64,000 nucleotides of DNA from Stygiobacter electus (GTDB lineage Bacteria; Bacteroidota; Ignavibacteria; Ignavibacteriales; Melioribacteraceae): contig JARGDL010000007.1 in assembly GCA_029210465.1 (NCBI GenBank), positions 53,125 to 117,124 on the forward strand, given 5' to 3'. Shown here in pieces: positions 19,301 to 27,963 of the stretch (positions are counted from its first letter, which is position 1; every line of letters starts with the position of its first letter). The notes under the pieces were generated by a model. That model made no database searches. It was not told the origin of the DNA and saw nothing but the letters and a program-made list of their open reading frames with translations. Made by a program: the position numbers and the translations under genes.

Positions 19301-20209
19301 ATGAAGAAAAAAATTATTACTATTTCTGTACTTGCAATTTTTTCAATTTTATTTTGGCTCTCCATTGCCCTCAATAATGAATATCTATCATCAATTAATG
19401 CTAGATTAGTCATTAAAGATCCTCCTAAAAATTATTCAATCAGTGTAGAACTTCCTGACGAAATATTAATTAGTGTAAAAGGTACTGGTTGGAATTTATT
19501 GAAATATACACTTTTTGAAAAAGCAGAATTTGAAATATCAATTCATAAAAAGGTTGGTAAGAAAAAAATCGACTTGAAAGATTTCGTTAACTCAAATAAT
19601 TGGCTGTCGAGTAACTTTAAAGTTATTGATATAAATCCAAATTCATTTGATATTGATTTTGAAAGATCAATAAGTAAAACTGTAAGAGTCTATTCAAAAT
19701 TAAAACTTGATTTTGAAAATGATTATGATATTGTTTCAGATATCGAAATTGAACCACAATTTATCGAGGTAGTAGGTGCGCCTTCTTTATTAAAAAGAAT
19801 TGATTCAGTTTTTACAATTCAAAAAGAGTTTAATAACATTAAAGAAAATTTCTTTGAAAACATTCCTTTGCAATTAATTAAAGGTACAGAATTTTCAGAT
19901 GAATATTGTACTATAAAATTTAACGTACAAAAAATAGTTGATAAAAATTTTGAAAATATTCCAGTCAATGTAATTAATGCTCCTAATGATCAGGAAATAA
20001 TTCTTTATCCAAGTAAAGTGAATATTTTATTAAAAGGTGGAATTAATATTTTAGGAAAACTTACTAACGACAGTATTAAAGCATTTGTTGATTTTGATAA
20101 ATTAAATAGAGATGATAACTATGTCATTCCACAAGTAGTTCTCCCAAAATTTATAAAATTAATTTCTATTGAACCAAATAATTTAGAATTTGTAATTAAA
20201 AAGAATTGA
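19301..20209 (+). CDS. YbbR-domain membrane-anchored protein
   Basis: The 302-residue protein has one N-terminal membrane helix (about residues 5-23) and an extracytoplasmic region that reads as successive YbbR beta-domains (for example ILISVKGTGW and FIEVVGAPSLL). YbbR proteins such as CdaR regulate the diadenylate cyclase CdaA in Firmicutes, but no cdaA gene is in this window and the neighbours are tmk and an S41 protease, so the role here is open. I chose the ATG at 19301. An in-frame TTG 27 bases upstream lies inside the terminator hairpin and would put hydrophobic residues before the basic MKKK start. Confidence 0.75.
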   Translation: MKKKIITISVLAIFSILFWLSIALNNEYLSSINARLVIKDPPKNYSISVELPDEILISVKGTGWNLLKYTLFEKAEFEISIHKKVGKKKIDLKDFVNSNNWLSSNFKVIDINPNSFDIDFERSISKTVRVYSKLKLDFENDYDIVSDIEIEPQFIEVVGAPSLLKRIDSVFTIQKEFNNIKENFFENIPLQLIKGTEFSDEYCTIKFNVQKIVDKNFENIPVNVINAPNDQEIILYPSKVNILLKGGINILGKLTNDSIKAFVDFDKLNRDDNYVIPQVVLPKFIKLISIEPNNLEFVIKKN

Positions 20210-20210
20210 T

Positions 20211-20822
20211 ATGTTTATAACATTTGAAGGCTTAGATTTTTGCGGAAAATCAACTCAAGTAAAGTTACTTGAGAAATATTTCTTAGAAAAAAATAAAGAA
20301 GTAATTTTAATTCGTGAACCCGGTGGTACAAATATTTCTGAAAAAATTAGAAATATTTTGCTTGATAAAAAAAACAAAGAAATGTTAATTGAAACTGAAT
20401 TAATCCTCTTTGCTGCAAGTCGTTCGCAATTGGTTGGTGAAGTTATTATTCCCGCTCTTGAAAAAAACAAAATTGTAATTTCAGATAGATTCCACGATTC
20501 ATCAATTGCATATCAAGCCTTTGGCCGTGGCATAGAATTAAATTTTGTTGAAGAATTACAAAGATTTGTTATTGGTAAAGCTATACCTGATATTACTTTC
20601 TTTATAGATACACCTATTGATGAAATAATTAAACGAAAAGCAAATGTAAAAAAAATTGACTTAGATAGAATTGAAAGATCTGCAATTGACTTCTATGAAA
20701 AAGTACGAGAAGGATATTTATATCTTTCTAAAAAAGAAAAACGGTTTTGTAATATTAATGGACTTCTTTCAATTGAAGAAATTCATAAACAAATTTTGTC
20801 AAAAATAAATTTGAAAGTATAA
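20211..20822 (+). CDS. tmk: Thymidylate kinase
   Basis: The 203-residue enzyme phosphorylates dTMP to dTDP. The P-loop (EGLDFCGKSTQ, residues 6-16), the REPGGT motif that binds substrate, and the DRFHDSSIAYQ motif are all present. Length is normal for bacterial Tmk. Only one base separates it from the YbbR gene, and the S41 protease gene follows after 5 bases, so this is a tight operon. Confidence 0.96.
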   Translation: MFITFEGLDFCGKSTQVKLLEKYFLEKNKEVILIREPGGTNISEKIRNILLDKKNKEMLIETELILFAASRSQLVGEVIIPALEKNKIVISDRFHDSSIAYQAFGRGIELNFVEELQRFVIGKAIPDITFFIDTPIDEIIKRKANVKKIDLDRIERSAIDFYEKVREGYLYLSKKEKRFCNINGLLSIEEIHKQILSKINLKV

Positions 20823-20827
20823 GTTAT

Positions 20828-22492
20828 ATGAATTTTTACAATCCAATAAAAAACAAATCAAAATTAGTTATTTCATTTTTTATGATTTTTCTTTTTTCTG
20901 GCTTTCTGACAAGAGATAATGATATTTATTTTGAAATAAGTAAAGGTATTGAATTATTTGGCAAAGTTTATAGAGAAGTAACTTTAAATTATGTAGATGA
21001 AATTAATCCTAAAGAATTTGTGCTTGCCGGAATAGAAGGGATGTTACAATCGCTCGATCCTTATACAAATTTTATTGATATTAATGAACAAAAGGATATT
21101 GATTTAATCACTAAAGGTAAATATGGTGGAATTGGCGCTTCGATCGGATTAAGAAATGATGAAGTAACAGTTGTTGATTTAGTTGAAAATGCACCAGCTC
21201 AAAGGCAAGGAATGAAAATAGGTGATGTTATAAAAAAGATTAATGTTGTTGAAATTAATAAAGACAATTATGAAAAATTAACTTACTATCTCAAAGGTGA
21301 TGTTGGTTCGGTTGTTAATATTGTAGTTTTAAGAAATGATGAAGAAATAATCTTTAATTTAATACGTGAAGAAATTGAAATTAAAAATGTGAGTTTCTTT
21401 GATTTTGTTCCACAAGAAAGTAATAATGCATATATCAAACTTAGTAGTTTTTCGCAAACTGCGGGGTATGAGGTTAAAGAAGCTATCCTTACTTTAAAAT
21501 CAAAAAAAGAAATTGAATCGCTCGTTTTAGATTTACGTGGTAACCCTGGTGGATTATTAGACGCTGCAGTTGATGTTTGTGAAAAATTTTTGCCTAAAGG
21601 ATCATTAGTAGTTACTGTAAAAGGACGCGATACTACTAACATTAAAAAATATTTCGTAAACGAAGAACCGATTTTAACTAATCAAAAAATAGTTGTTTTA
21701 GTTAATGAATTTACAGCTTCAGCCGCAGAAGTTGTTGCTGGGGCATTACAGGATCATGATAAAGCATTAATTGTTGGTGAAAATTCTTTTGGTAAAGGAT
21801 TAGTTCAAACATTAATTCCTTTACCTTATAATACATCTTTAAAATTAACTACAGCTAAATATTTTACTCCAAGTGGAAGATGTATTCAGAAAATTGATTA
21901 TTCAAAGAAAAATGACGTGTTGCTAAATAATTCTTCATTAAAGAAAAATCAATTTTTGACTGACAATAAAAGAAAAGTTTTTCCTTCTGGAGGTATTTTA
22001 CCAGATTCAATTGTAAAGAGTGATAGTGAAGATGAAATAGAAAGTATTCTCAAAGCAGAAGGATTAATTTTTAGATTTGTTACAAAATATTTAAATGATA
22101 AAAAAGAAGTGCAAATAAATAAAATTAATAACGAAGAAATTTTTAGAGAATTTAAAAAGTATTTAATAACTCAAAAATTTTCATATAACCCAAAATCTTT
22201 AAAATTAATAAAACAGCTTGAAGAATTTAATTATCGTGAAATAAATGAAAATAAAAAATTAAATGATTTGTTTTCACAATTAAAAAATAATATTGAACAA
22301 ATAAATAATAATAAAATAGACGCTAATAAAGATAAAATAATCAATGAATTAAAAATTGAAATCGCTTCAAGAATTTCAGGCAAAGATGGAAGATTTATTG
22401 AATCTCTAAAAAATGATGTTCAGTTTCAAAAATCTTTAGAATTAATAAAAGACAGTAAAAAATATTATGCATTATTAAATATCCATAATTAA
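20828..22492 (+). CDS. ctpA: C-terminal processing S41 peptidase (CtpA/Prc family)
   Basis: This 554-residue periplasmic serine protease has an N-terminal membrane or signal segment (about residues 14-29), a PDZ domain (about 90-175, with KYGGIGASIG and QRQGMKIGDVI), and an S41 catalytic core. The catalytic serine is Ser298 in FTASAAE and the general-base lysine is Lys323 in SFGKGLVQT. Their 25-residue spacing matches the Ser430/Lys455 pair of E. coli Tsp. After about residue 420 there is an asparagine/lysine-rich C-terminal region predicted by eye to be helical. Likely tasks are processing or turnover of envelope proteins. It is the third gene of the ybbR-tmk-ctpA group. Confidence 0.9.
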   Translation: MNFYNPIKNKSKLVISFFMIFLFSGFLTRDNDIYFEISKGIELFGKVYREVTLNYVDEINPKEFVLAGIEGMLQSLDPYTNFIDINEQKDIDLITKGKYGGIGASIGLRNDEVTVVDLVENAPAQRQGMKIGDVIKKINVVEINKDNYEKLTYYLKGDVGSVVNIVVLRNDEEIIFNLIREEIEIKNVSFFDFVPQESNNAYIKLSSFSQTAGYEVKEAILTLKSKKEIESLVLDLRGNPGGLLDAAVDVCEKFLPKGSLVVTVKGRDTTNIKKYFVNEEPILTNQKIVVLVNEFTASAAEVVAGALQDHDKALIVGENSFGKGLVQTLIPLPYNTSLKLTTAKYFTPSGRCIQKIDYSKKNDVLLNNSSLKKNQFLTDNKRKVFPSGGILPDSIVKSDSEDEIESILKAEGLIFRFVTKYLNDKKEVQINKINNEEIFREFKKYLITQKFSYNPKSLKLIKQLEEFNYREINENKKLNDLFSQLKNNIEQINNNKIDANKDKIINELKIEIASRISGKDGRFIESLKNDVQFQKSLELIKDSKKYYALLNIHN

Positions 22493-22544
22493 ATTAGAAA
22501 ATAAGTTTGAGGGTTTTCCAAAAAAGATCAGTACAAGGGAGAAT

Positions 22545-22835
22545 ATGGCAAAAGACAAAATTTTATTTTATCGCAATCCACAATTTTCAAGATGTCCATC
22601 TTGTAAATCAATTGGAACATTACATCGTTCACGTTCAAGAAATATGTTTGAACAGATTGTAAGAAAAACATCATTTATAAAAGTTTACAGATGTAAAGAA
22701 TGTGGATGGCGTGGGTTTCGTTCAACTTTAATTTTTACAAAAAAGTCAATTAGAACTTTATTGATATATATATTATTAATGGGCATTACTGCTTATTTAG
22801 CTCAATATGTAATCTTGCATTATGTCATGAAATAA
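22545..22835 (+). CDS. Small zinc-ribbon membrane protein
   Basis: This 96-residue protein has two CxxC pairs (Cys17/Cys20 and Cys50/Cys53, the second in CKECGW) that should bind one zinc ion, and one hydrophobic helix at about residues 70-90. The ribosome site AGGGAGA directly precedes the start. I do not recognise a named family. The layout suggests a cytoplasmic zinc ribbon tethered to the inner membrane. Its 3' end overlaps the convergent nuclease gene by 16 bases. Confidence 0.7.
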   Translation: MAKDKILFYRNPQFSRCPSCKSIGTLHRSRSRNMFEQIVRKTSFIKVYRCKECGWRGFRSTLIFTKKSIRTLLIYILLMGITAYLAQYVILHYVMK

Positions 22836-24544
22836 TTTTTATAAAATAAATTCATTGCTAGTTCTTCTTTTGTTTTGTAATTCCGTAAATAATGAATTTT
22901 AATTCGAGTCTTGTTTTTTAGTAGCCAGGTAAGGCTAATTTTCAATCTTTCCAAATTGGTTTCATTAATTGATTCATTGATTGAAATTGTTCCACTGAAA
23001 TAATCATCAATTGCATAGTCAAAATCATTTTTATTTTCTAAGAAAAAATTTTTAATGAAAACCTTGCCATCAATTAGTAATAAAAAGTCAGATTTCGGAT
23101 GAGAATCTATTTCTATCAAAACTTTAGCTTTATTAAGCGGTTCTGATAATATTGATGTTTTATGAATTTGATTTAAAATATTTTGAACTAAATCACGAAT
23201 TTCAGCCGCCTCTTCATATTTTTTTTGTTCACTAAGTAATTTCATTTTTAATAGCAATCTGTTAACTGCACTTTGATTATTGCCATTTAAAAAATCATAT
23301 ATTTTTTCTAATTCTTCGTTATAAGATGAAAATTCATAATTGATACAAGGCGCTAAACATCTTTTAATATCGTATAAATAACATTTCCTCTTTTTCTTTA
23401 ATTCTTTATCGTTACATTCTCTAATTTGAAATGTTTGATCAATTATATCTTTCAGTTTGTGTACAATCAATCTATTTGGATAAGGTCCAAAATAATCATT
23501 GCCATCAAATTCGAATTTTGTTGCAGGTTCAACTTTAGCTATATTGTTTTTGTTGATACGAATGAAATAATTGTTCGGATATTTTTTTAATAATACATTA
23601 AACTTTGGATTGTGAACTTTAATTAATTCTGTTTCTGCAATTAAAGCTGATAATTCTGAGTTAGTAATTATGAAATCTAATTTTGATGCCTGTTGAACTA
23701 TCTTTTTTGCTTTTCTAACTGCATTGTTTGAAAAATAATTTTTAACTCTTTCCTTTAATGATTTTGCTTTTCCAATGTAAATAATTTTATCTCGGGCATC
23801 TTTAAAGAAATAAACTCCAGGTAAATCTGGAATTTGTAAAAAATCTTCAACTAAATTTTTTTTAATAATTCTGAAAGATTTAGCATTGCTGGAAAATGAT
23901 TGGACTTTTATTAAATCATCAACAGTATAAATATCAAAATTTGATTTAAGCTGTTCAAACATTCTCAAAAAAACTTTTGCTGTTGCAGTCGCATCTCCTA
24001 AACCTGTGTGAACATCACGATGTTTTATTTTTAAAAATTTAACAAGACTGCCTAAAGATTTGCTTTGCAAATCGGGAAAAATTCTTTTTGCTAATTTTAA
24101 TGTACAAATAGCAGGATTATCAAGAATTTTCAAGTTGAATCTTAAACATTCATATTTCAAAAATGAAAAATCAAATGATAAATTATGAGCAACAAGAACA
24201 GAATTTGATACAAAATTTTTTATCTTTTGATAAACCTCATCGAAATAAGGGGCATTCTCAACATCTGAATTTGTAATGCCAGTTAAAGTTGTAATAAAAT
24301 AAGGAATAGGTTTGCCGGGATTTATGTAAGAAGAAAATGTATCAACTATTTTTTTGTTTTTGATTCGAACAATTCCTATTTGAATTACATTTTCAAATTT
24401 TGCTGAAGTGCCAGTTGTTTCGAAGTCAAAAACAGAATACTCAGCTTCCTCAAAAGGAATTTCTTTTATTTCAATTTCTTTTTTTATCATCACAGGCAAT
24501 TTAATCAAATTCAAAAAATCATAAAATTTTAATATCCAATTCAT
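22820..24544 (-). CDS. DnaQ-type exonuclease fused to GIY-YIG (UvrC/Cho-like) nuclease
   Basis: The 574-residue protein joins two nucleases. About residues 30-205 form a DEDDh 3'-5' exonuclease like the epsilon subunit of DNA polymerase III (FDFETTGT, AHNLSFDFSFL and HTGLGDATAT). About 235-320 form a GIY-YIG endonuclease domain like the N-terminus of UvrC or Cho (LPGVYFFKD, IYIGKAKSLKERVKNYF). The remaining part has four-cysteine-like and UVR-like sequence (KRKCYLYDIKRCLAPC, then KYEEAAEIRDLVQ). The fusion is known in several phyla and is thought to act in excision repair. The start at 24544 lacks a clear ribosome site; the methionine 18 residues later is an alternative. The upstream 38 bases are shared with the divergent gene at 24583. 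Confidence 0.87.
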   Translation of the reverse strand: MNWILKFYDFLNLIKLPVMIKKEIEIKEIPFEEAEYSVFDFETTGTSAKFENVIQIGIVRIKNKKIVDTFSSYINPGKPIPYFITTLTGITNSDVENAPYFDEVYQKIKNFVSNSVLVAHNLSFDFSFLKYECLRFNLKILDNPAICTLKLAKRIFPDLQSKSLGSLVKFLKIKHRDVHTGLGDATATAKVFLRMFEQLKSNFDIYTVDDLIKVQSFSSNAKSFRIIKKNLVEDFLQIPDLPGVYFFKDARDKIIYIGKAKSLKERVKNYFSNNAVRKAKKIVQQASKLDFIITNSELSALIAETELIKVHNPKFNVLLKKYPNNYFIRINKNNIAKVEPATKFEFDGNDYFGPYPNRLIVHKLKDIIDQTFQIRECNDKELKKKRKCYLYDIKRCLAPCINYEFSSYNEELEKIYDFLNGNNQSAVNRLLLKMKLLSEQKKYEEAAEIRDLVQNILNQIHKTSILSEPLNKAKVLIEIDSHPKSDFLLLIDGKVFIKNFFLENKNDFDYAIDDYFSGTISINESINETNLERLKISLTWLLKNKTRIKIHYLRNYKTKEELAMNLFYKNYFMT

Positions 24545-24582
24545 TTTAGATATATTTAAAACTCAGAAGAAAAGATTTCATA

Positions 24583-25389
24583 ATGAATATTTTATTTATA
24601 GGTGACATAGTTGGTAATCCAGGAATGGACATTGTTCGAATGTGGTTGCCAAGTTTGCAAAAAAAATATAAAGCAGATTTAGTTATTGCTAATGGAGAAA
24701 ATGCTTCCGATGGTAAAGGTTGCACTGAAAAGGAAGCAAAACAACTGTTTGAATTAGGTGTAAATGTTATAACCGGAGGAAATCATACTTGGGATAAACA
24801 ACAATCACAAGATTATCTTAAGAAGGATTCACGAGTTATAAGACCATTAAATTATCCAAGAGGAACGCATGGAAATGGTTACACTATTGTTGAAACACAT
24901 GCTGGGAAAGTGTGTGTTGCAAATTTACAAGGAAGAGCTTTTATGTCTCCAATAGATTGTCCATTTCGTGCAGCTGAATGGTTAATATCAAAAGTAAAGA
25001 ATGAAGTAAAAATTATTTTTATAGATTTTCATGCAGAGGCTACTGCAGAAAAATTAGCTTTAGCGAATTTTCTTGATGGTAAAGTAAGTGTAATTGTTGG
25101 AACACACACTCATGTTCAAACATCTGATGAAAGAATTATGAAAAATGGAACTGGTTATATCACCGATGTCGGAATGACCGGTCCTTATGATTCTGTAATT
25201 GGAATGAAAAAAGATGCAGCTATAAATAGATTTTTATTTCAAACACCTCAAAAATACCAAACGGCAACTGATGAGGTTCACTTTTCTGCATTATTTGCAA
25301 AAGTAGATGACAAAACTGGTAATACAATATTGATAGAAAGAATTTTTATCCCTGAATTTGAAAAGAGTATAAATAAAATTGATGAATAA
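24583..25389 (+). CDS. YmdB-like metallophosphoesterase (TIGR00282 family)
   Basis: The 268-residue protein belongs to the YmdB family of di-iron phosphodiesterases, which hydrolyse cyclic nucleotides in Bacillus. The N-terminal FIGDIVGNPG metal motif, IANGENASDGKG, GGNHTWDK, FHAEATAEK and GTHTHVQTSDE are all present. Length matches the family. It begins a run of genes leading to aroA. FolD follows with essentially no gap. Confidence 0.92.
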   Translation: MNILFIGDIVGNPGMDIVRMWLPSLQKKYKADLVIANGENASDGKGCTEKEAKQLFELGVNVITGGNHTWDKQQSQDYLKKDSRVIRPLNYPRGTHGNGYTIVETHAGKVCVANLQGRAFMSPIDCPFRAAEWLISKVKNEVKIIFIDFHAEATAEKLALANFLDGKVSVIVGTHTHVQTSDERIMKNGTGYITDVGMTGPYDSVIGMKKDAAINRFLFQTPQKYQTATDEVHFSALFAKVDDKTGNTILIERIFIPEFEKSINKIDE

Positions 25390-25390
25390 A

Positions 25391-26281
25391 ATGGCTCAAA
25401 TAATAGATGGCAAAAAAATTTCTTCAGAAATAAAAGAAGAAATTAAATCAGTATGTTCACAACTAGTAAAAGAAAAAAAGCAATTACCTGGATTAGTTAC
25501 AATCTTAGTTGGAAATAATCCAGCATCAAAAGCTTATGTTAATTCAAAAGCAAAATCATGTAATGAAGTTGGAATGGTTTCAAAAATTGAAATACTTGAT
25601 GAATCTATTTCCGAAGAGGAATTAATTTCTTTAATTAATAGATTCAATAATGATAAAAATTATCATGGAATTTTAGTTCAATTACCATTACCCAAATACA
25701 TTAATGAAAGTAATGTCATAAAATCCATTATTCCAGAAAAAGATGTCGATGGATTTCATCCAATAAACGTAGGAAAACTTGTCATTGGAGAAGAGACTCT
25801 TATACCATGTACACCTTACGGAATTTTAGAATTACTTAAACGATATAATATTGAAACAAAAGGGAAACATGTTGTAGTAGTTGGAAGAAGTAATATTGTT
25901 GGTAAACCAATAGCAAATTTACTTTTACAAAAAAGAGACGGAGCAAATGCTGTAGTTACAATTGTTCACTCAGCCGCAAAAAATATATCATTTTATACAA
26001 AGCAAGCAGATATATTAATTGCAGCAATCGGTTCACCAAAATTTATTAAAGCAGAAATGTTGAAAGAAAATGTTGTAGTTATTGATGTTGGAATAAACAG
26101 AGTTGAAGATGCAAATTCACCTAAAGGATATAAAATTATTGGTGATGTAGATTTTGATGAAGTTTCTAAAATTGCATCTTTTATAACTCCAGTTCCAGGT
26201 GGTGTTGGTCCGATGACCATTGCAATGTTATTAAAAAATACATTAATTGCTTATAAACATTTAACAAAAAATATAGAATAA
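25391..26281 (+). CDS. folD: Methylene-tetrahydrofolate dehydrogenase/cyclohydrolase FolD
   Basis: The 296-residue bifunctional enzyme interconverts 5,10-methylene-THF and 10-formyl-THF. The family motifs [12 protein letters not shown] (with the catalytic lysine), [24 protein letters not shown] and [10 protein letters not shown] are intact. I chose the ATG at 25391 (MAQIIDGKK), which gives the usual N-terminus; an ATG at 25382 that overlaps the previous stop is nearly as good. DeoC begins directly after its stop. Confidence 0.96.
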   Translation: MAQIIDGKKISSEIKEEIKSVCSQLVKEKKQLPGLVTILVGNNPASKAYVNSKAKSCNEVGMVSKIEILDESISEEELISLINRFNNDKNYHGILVQLPLPKYINESNVIKSIIPEKDVDGFHPINVGKLVIGEETLIPCTPYGILELLKRYNIETKGKHVVVVGRSNIVGKPIANLLLQKRDGANAVVTIVHSAAKNISFYTKQADILIAAIGSPKFIKAEMLKENVVVIDVGINRVEDANSPKGYKIIGDVDFDEVSKIASFITPVPGGVGPMTIAMLLKNTLIAYKHLTKNIE

Positions 26282-26282
26282 A

Positions 26283-27149
26283 ATGAATTCATCATTAATT
26301 GACAAAATAGTTTCAGAAGTGTTTATTGAAAAAGCGTTACAAAATTTTTATTGCACAGCACAAACTTGTGCAGGTTGGGAAAGAAATGTAGTTGATCAAC
26401 CAAATGCAGTAAAAAAAATTATTGAAAATGGAGCTGAAAGAATTGCAGCAAGCACTGGTGTAGAATTTGAAAAAATTGATCAAAACATAGCCCGTATGAT
26501 TGATCATACCTTACTTAAGCCTGAAGCAACTCCTGATGAAATTAAAAAATTATGTGCAGAAGCAAAACAATATAATTTTGCAAGTGTTTGTATCAATCCT
26601 TGTTATGTTAGTTTATGTGCAGATTTACTAAAAGGCTCAAAAGTAAAAGTATGTACTGTCATTGGCTTTCCTTTAGGTGCAACAACAACTGAGGTAAAAA
26701 GATTCGAAGCAGAACAAGCTATTCAAAATGGTGCTCAGGAAATTGATATGGTTATTAACGTTGGAATGTTAAAACAAGGGAACTATGAATATGTGTTTAA
26801 TGATATTAATCAAGTTGTGTTAGCCGCAAAAAGAAATAGAGCTTTAACAAAAGTTATTATTGAAACATCTTTATTAACAGACGAAGAAAAAGTTAAAGCA
26901 TGTTTGTTAAGTAAAAATGCCAAAGCAGATTTTGTTAAAACATCAACAGGATTTAGCAAAGGCGGTGCAACTGCTGGTGATGTTGCATTAATGCGTTATG
27001 TTGTTGGTTCTTCAATGGGAGTTAAAGCATCTGGTGGTGTTCGCACTGCAGAAGATGCTAAGGCTATGATTGAAAGTGGTGCAGATAGAATTGGTGCTTC
27101 TGCAAGTGTTAAGATTGTATCAGGTTCCGGTTTAGATTCTTCATATTAA
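26283..27149 (+). CDS. deoC: Deoxyribose-phosphate aldolase with BMC-type N-terminal extension
   Basis: The 288-residue aldolase splits 2-deoxyribose-5-phosphate into acetaldehyde and glyceraldehyde-3-phosphate. The core starts at about residue 72 ([12 protein letters not shown]). The Schiff-base lysine is Lys219 (FVKTSTGF), with Asp155 and Lys248 as the expected partners. The first 70 or so residues are additional to the E. coli type. Residues 4-20 ([17 protein letters not shown]) form an amphipathic helix of the kind that serves as an encapsulation peptide for BMC cargo. Residues 49-57 (NGAERIAAS) echo the phosphate-binding loop at 265-273 (SGADRIGAS). DeoC is a predicted core enzyme of some microcompartments, and two shell proteins lie 7.7 kb upstream. 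Capsule targeting is my inference. Confidence 0.93.
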   Translation: MNSSLIDKIVSEVFIEKALQNFYCTAQTCAGWERNVVDQPNAVKKIIENGAERIAASTGVEFEKIDQNIARMIDHTLLKPEATPDEIKKLCAEAKQYNFASVCINPCYVSLCADLLKGSKVKVCTVIGFPLGATTTEVKRFEAEQAIQNGAQEIDMVINVGMLKQGNYEYVFNDINQVVLAAKRNRALTKVIIETSLLTDEEKVKACLLSKNAKADFVKTSTGFSKGGATAGDVALMRYVVGSSMGVKASGGVRTAEDAKAMIESGADRIGASASVKIVSGSGLDSSY

Positions 27150-27151
27150 TT

Positions 27152-27373
27152 ATGATTTTAGATTTAATTATCACAAAAACAGATGATGGATTTTCATCAG
27201 AAATACCTTCCTTAAAAGGTTGTGAAAGCTGGGCTCACTCAGAAGATGAAGTGATTGAAAAATCTGTTGAACTTTTAAGATTTTATCTGAAAATTCCTGA
27301 AAAGAAAATTAAAATTGATTTGGCAAGAAAAGAAGATTATTCTAAAATCTATAAGATTATTTTTGACAAGTAA
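27152..27373 (+). CDS. HicB-like small protein without HicA partner
   Basis: The 73-residue product resembles the HicB/UPF0150 antitoxin-like fold: an N-terminal strand (LDLIITKTDDGFSSEIPSLKGCES) followed by a helix carrying EVIEKSVELLRFYL. There is no C-terminal DNA-binding domain and no adjacent HicA toxin, so it is not a standard toxin-antitoxin pair. It starts 2 bases after deoC and overlaps the next gene by one base, and so is embedded in a housekeeping operon. Confidence 0.6.
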   Translation: MILDLIITKTDDGFSSEIPSLKGCESWAHSEDEVIEKSVELLRFYLKIPEKKIKIDLARKEDYSKIYKIIFDK

Positions 27374-27963
27374 TGAAAAAATTCAAAACTGAAAAAAGAC
27401 TTGCGAAGATTACAAAGGCAGCTAGAGCAAGGCAAAAATCTCTATTTGTTATTCTTGAAAACATACATGATCCACATAATGTAAGTGCAATTTTTCGCTC
27501 TTGTGATGCCGTTGGTGTATTAAGAGTGGGTTTAGTTTATACTAATGAAAAATTTCCTAAAATAAGTAGAGTTACTTCTTCTTCTGCAAATAAATGGATT
27601 GAAACAATAAGATTTAATTCAGTTGATGAATGCGTTTCATTATTAAAGAAAAATAATTTTAAAATTTATGTAAGTGTTCTTGACGAAAATGCTAAAAGTA
27701 TTTATGATGTTGATTTTACAATTCCTTCTGCGATTGTGATGGGTAATGAACATCGTGGTGTATCAAATGATTTTATTAATTATGCTGATGAAAAAATTTA
27801 TATTCCAATGCGAGGAATGATTCAAAGCTTAAATGTATCTGTTGCTACTGCTGTTACTCTTTATGAAGCTCATCGTCAAAGAACTATGAAAGGTATGTAT
27901 GATATTCCTGACTTATCAAATGAAGAATTAGAAACATTAATTAATCATTGGTGCGAAAAATGA
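27373..27963 (+). CDS. SpoU/TrmH-family RNA 2'-O-methyltransferase
   Basis: The 196-residue protein has the trefoil-knot SPOUT fold. Motif 1 (IHDPHNVSAIFRSCDAVG) holds the catalytic arginine, motif 2 is MGNEHRGVS, and motif 3 is IPMRGMIQSLNVSVATAV, which builds the S-adenosylmethionine site. The sequence is most like TrmH (tRNA Gm18 methyltransferase), although rRNA-targeting relatives cannot be excluded. Its start overlaps the stop of the HicB-like gene by one base, and its stop overlaps the start of aroA. Confidence 0.88.
   Translation: MKKFKTEKRLAKITKAARARQKSLFVILENIHDPHNVSAIFRSCDAVGVLRVGLVYTNEKFPKISRVTSSSANKWIETIRFNSVDECVSLLKKNNFKIYVSVLDENAKSIYDVDFTIPSAIVMGNEHRGVSNDFINYADEKIYIPMRGMIQSLNVSVATAVTLYEAHRQRTMKGMYDIPDLSNEELETLINHWCEK

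Noticed and set aside
27152..27373. HicAB toxin-antitoxin module
   Set aside because: No HicA-type gene lies on either side; neighbours are deoC and an RNA methyltransferase.
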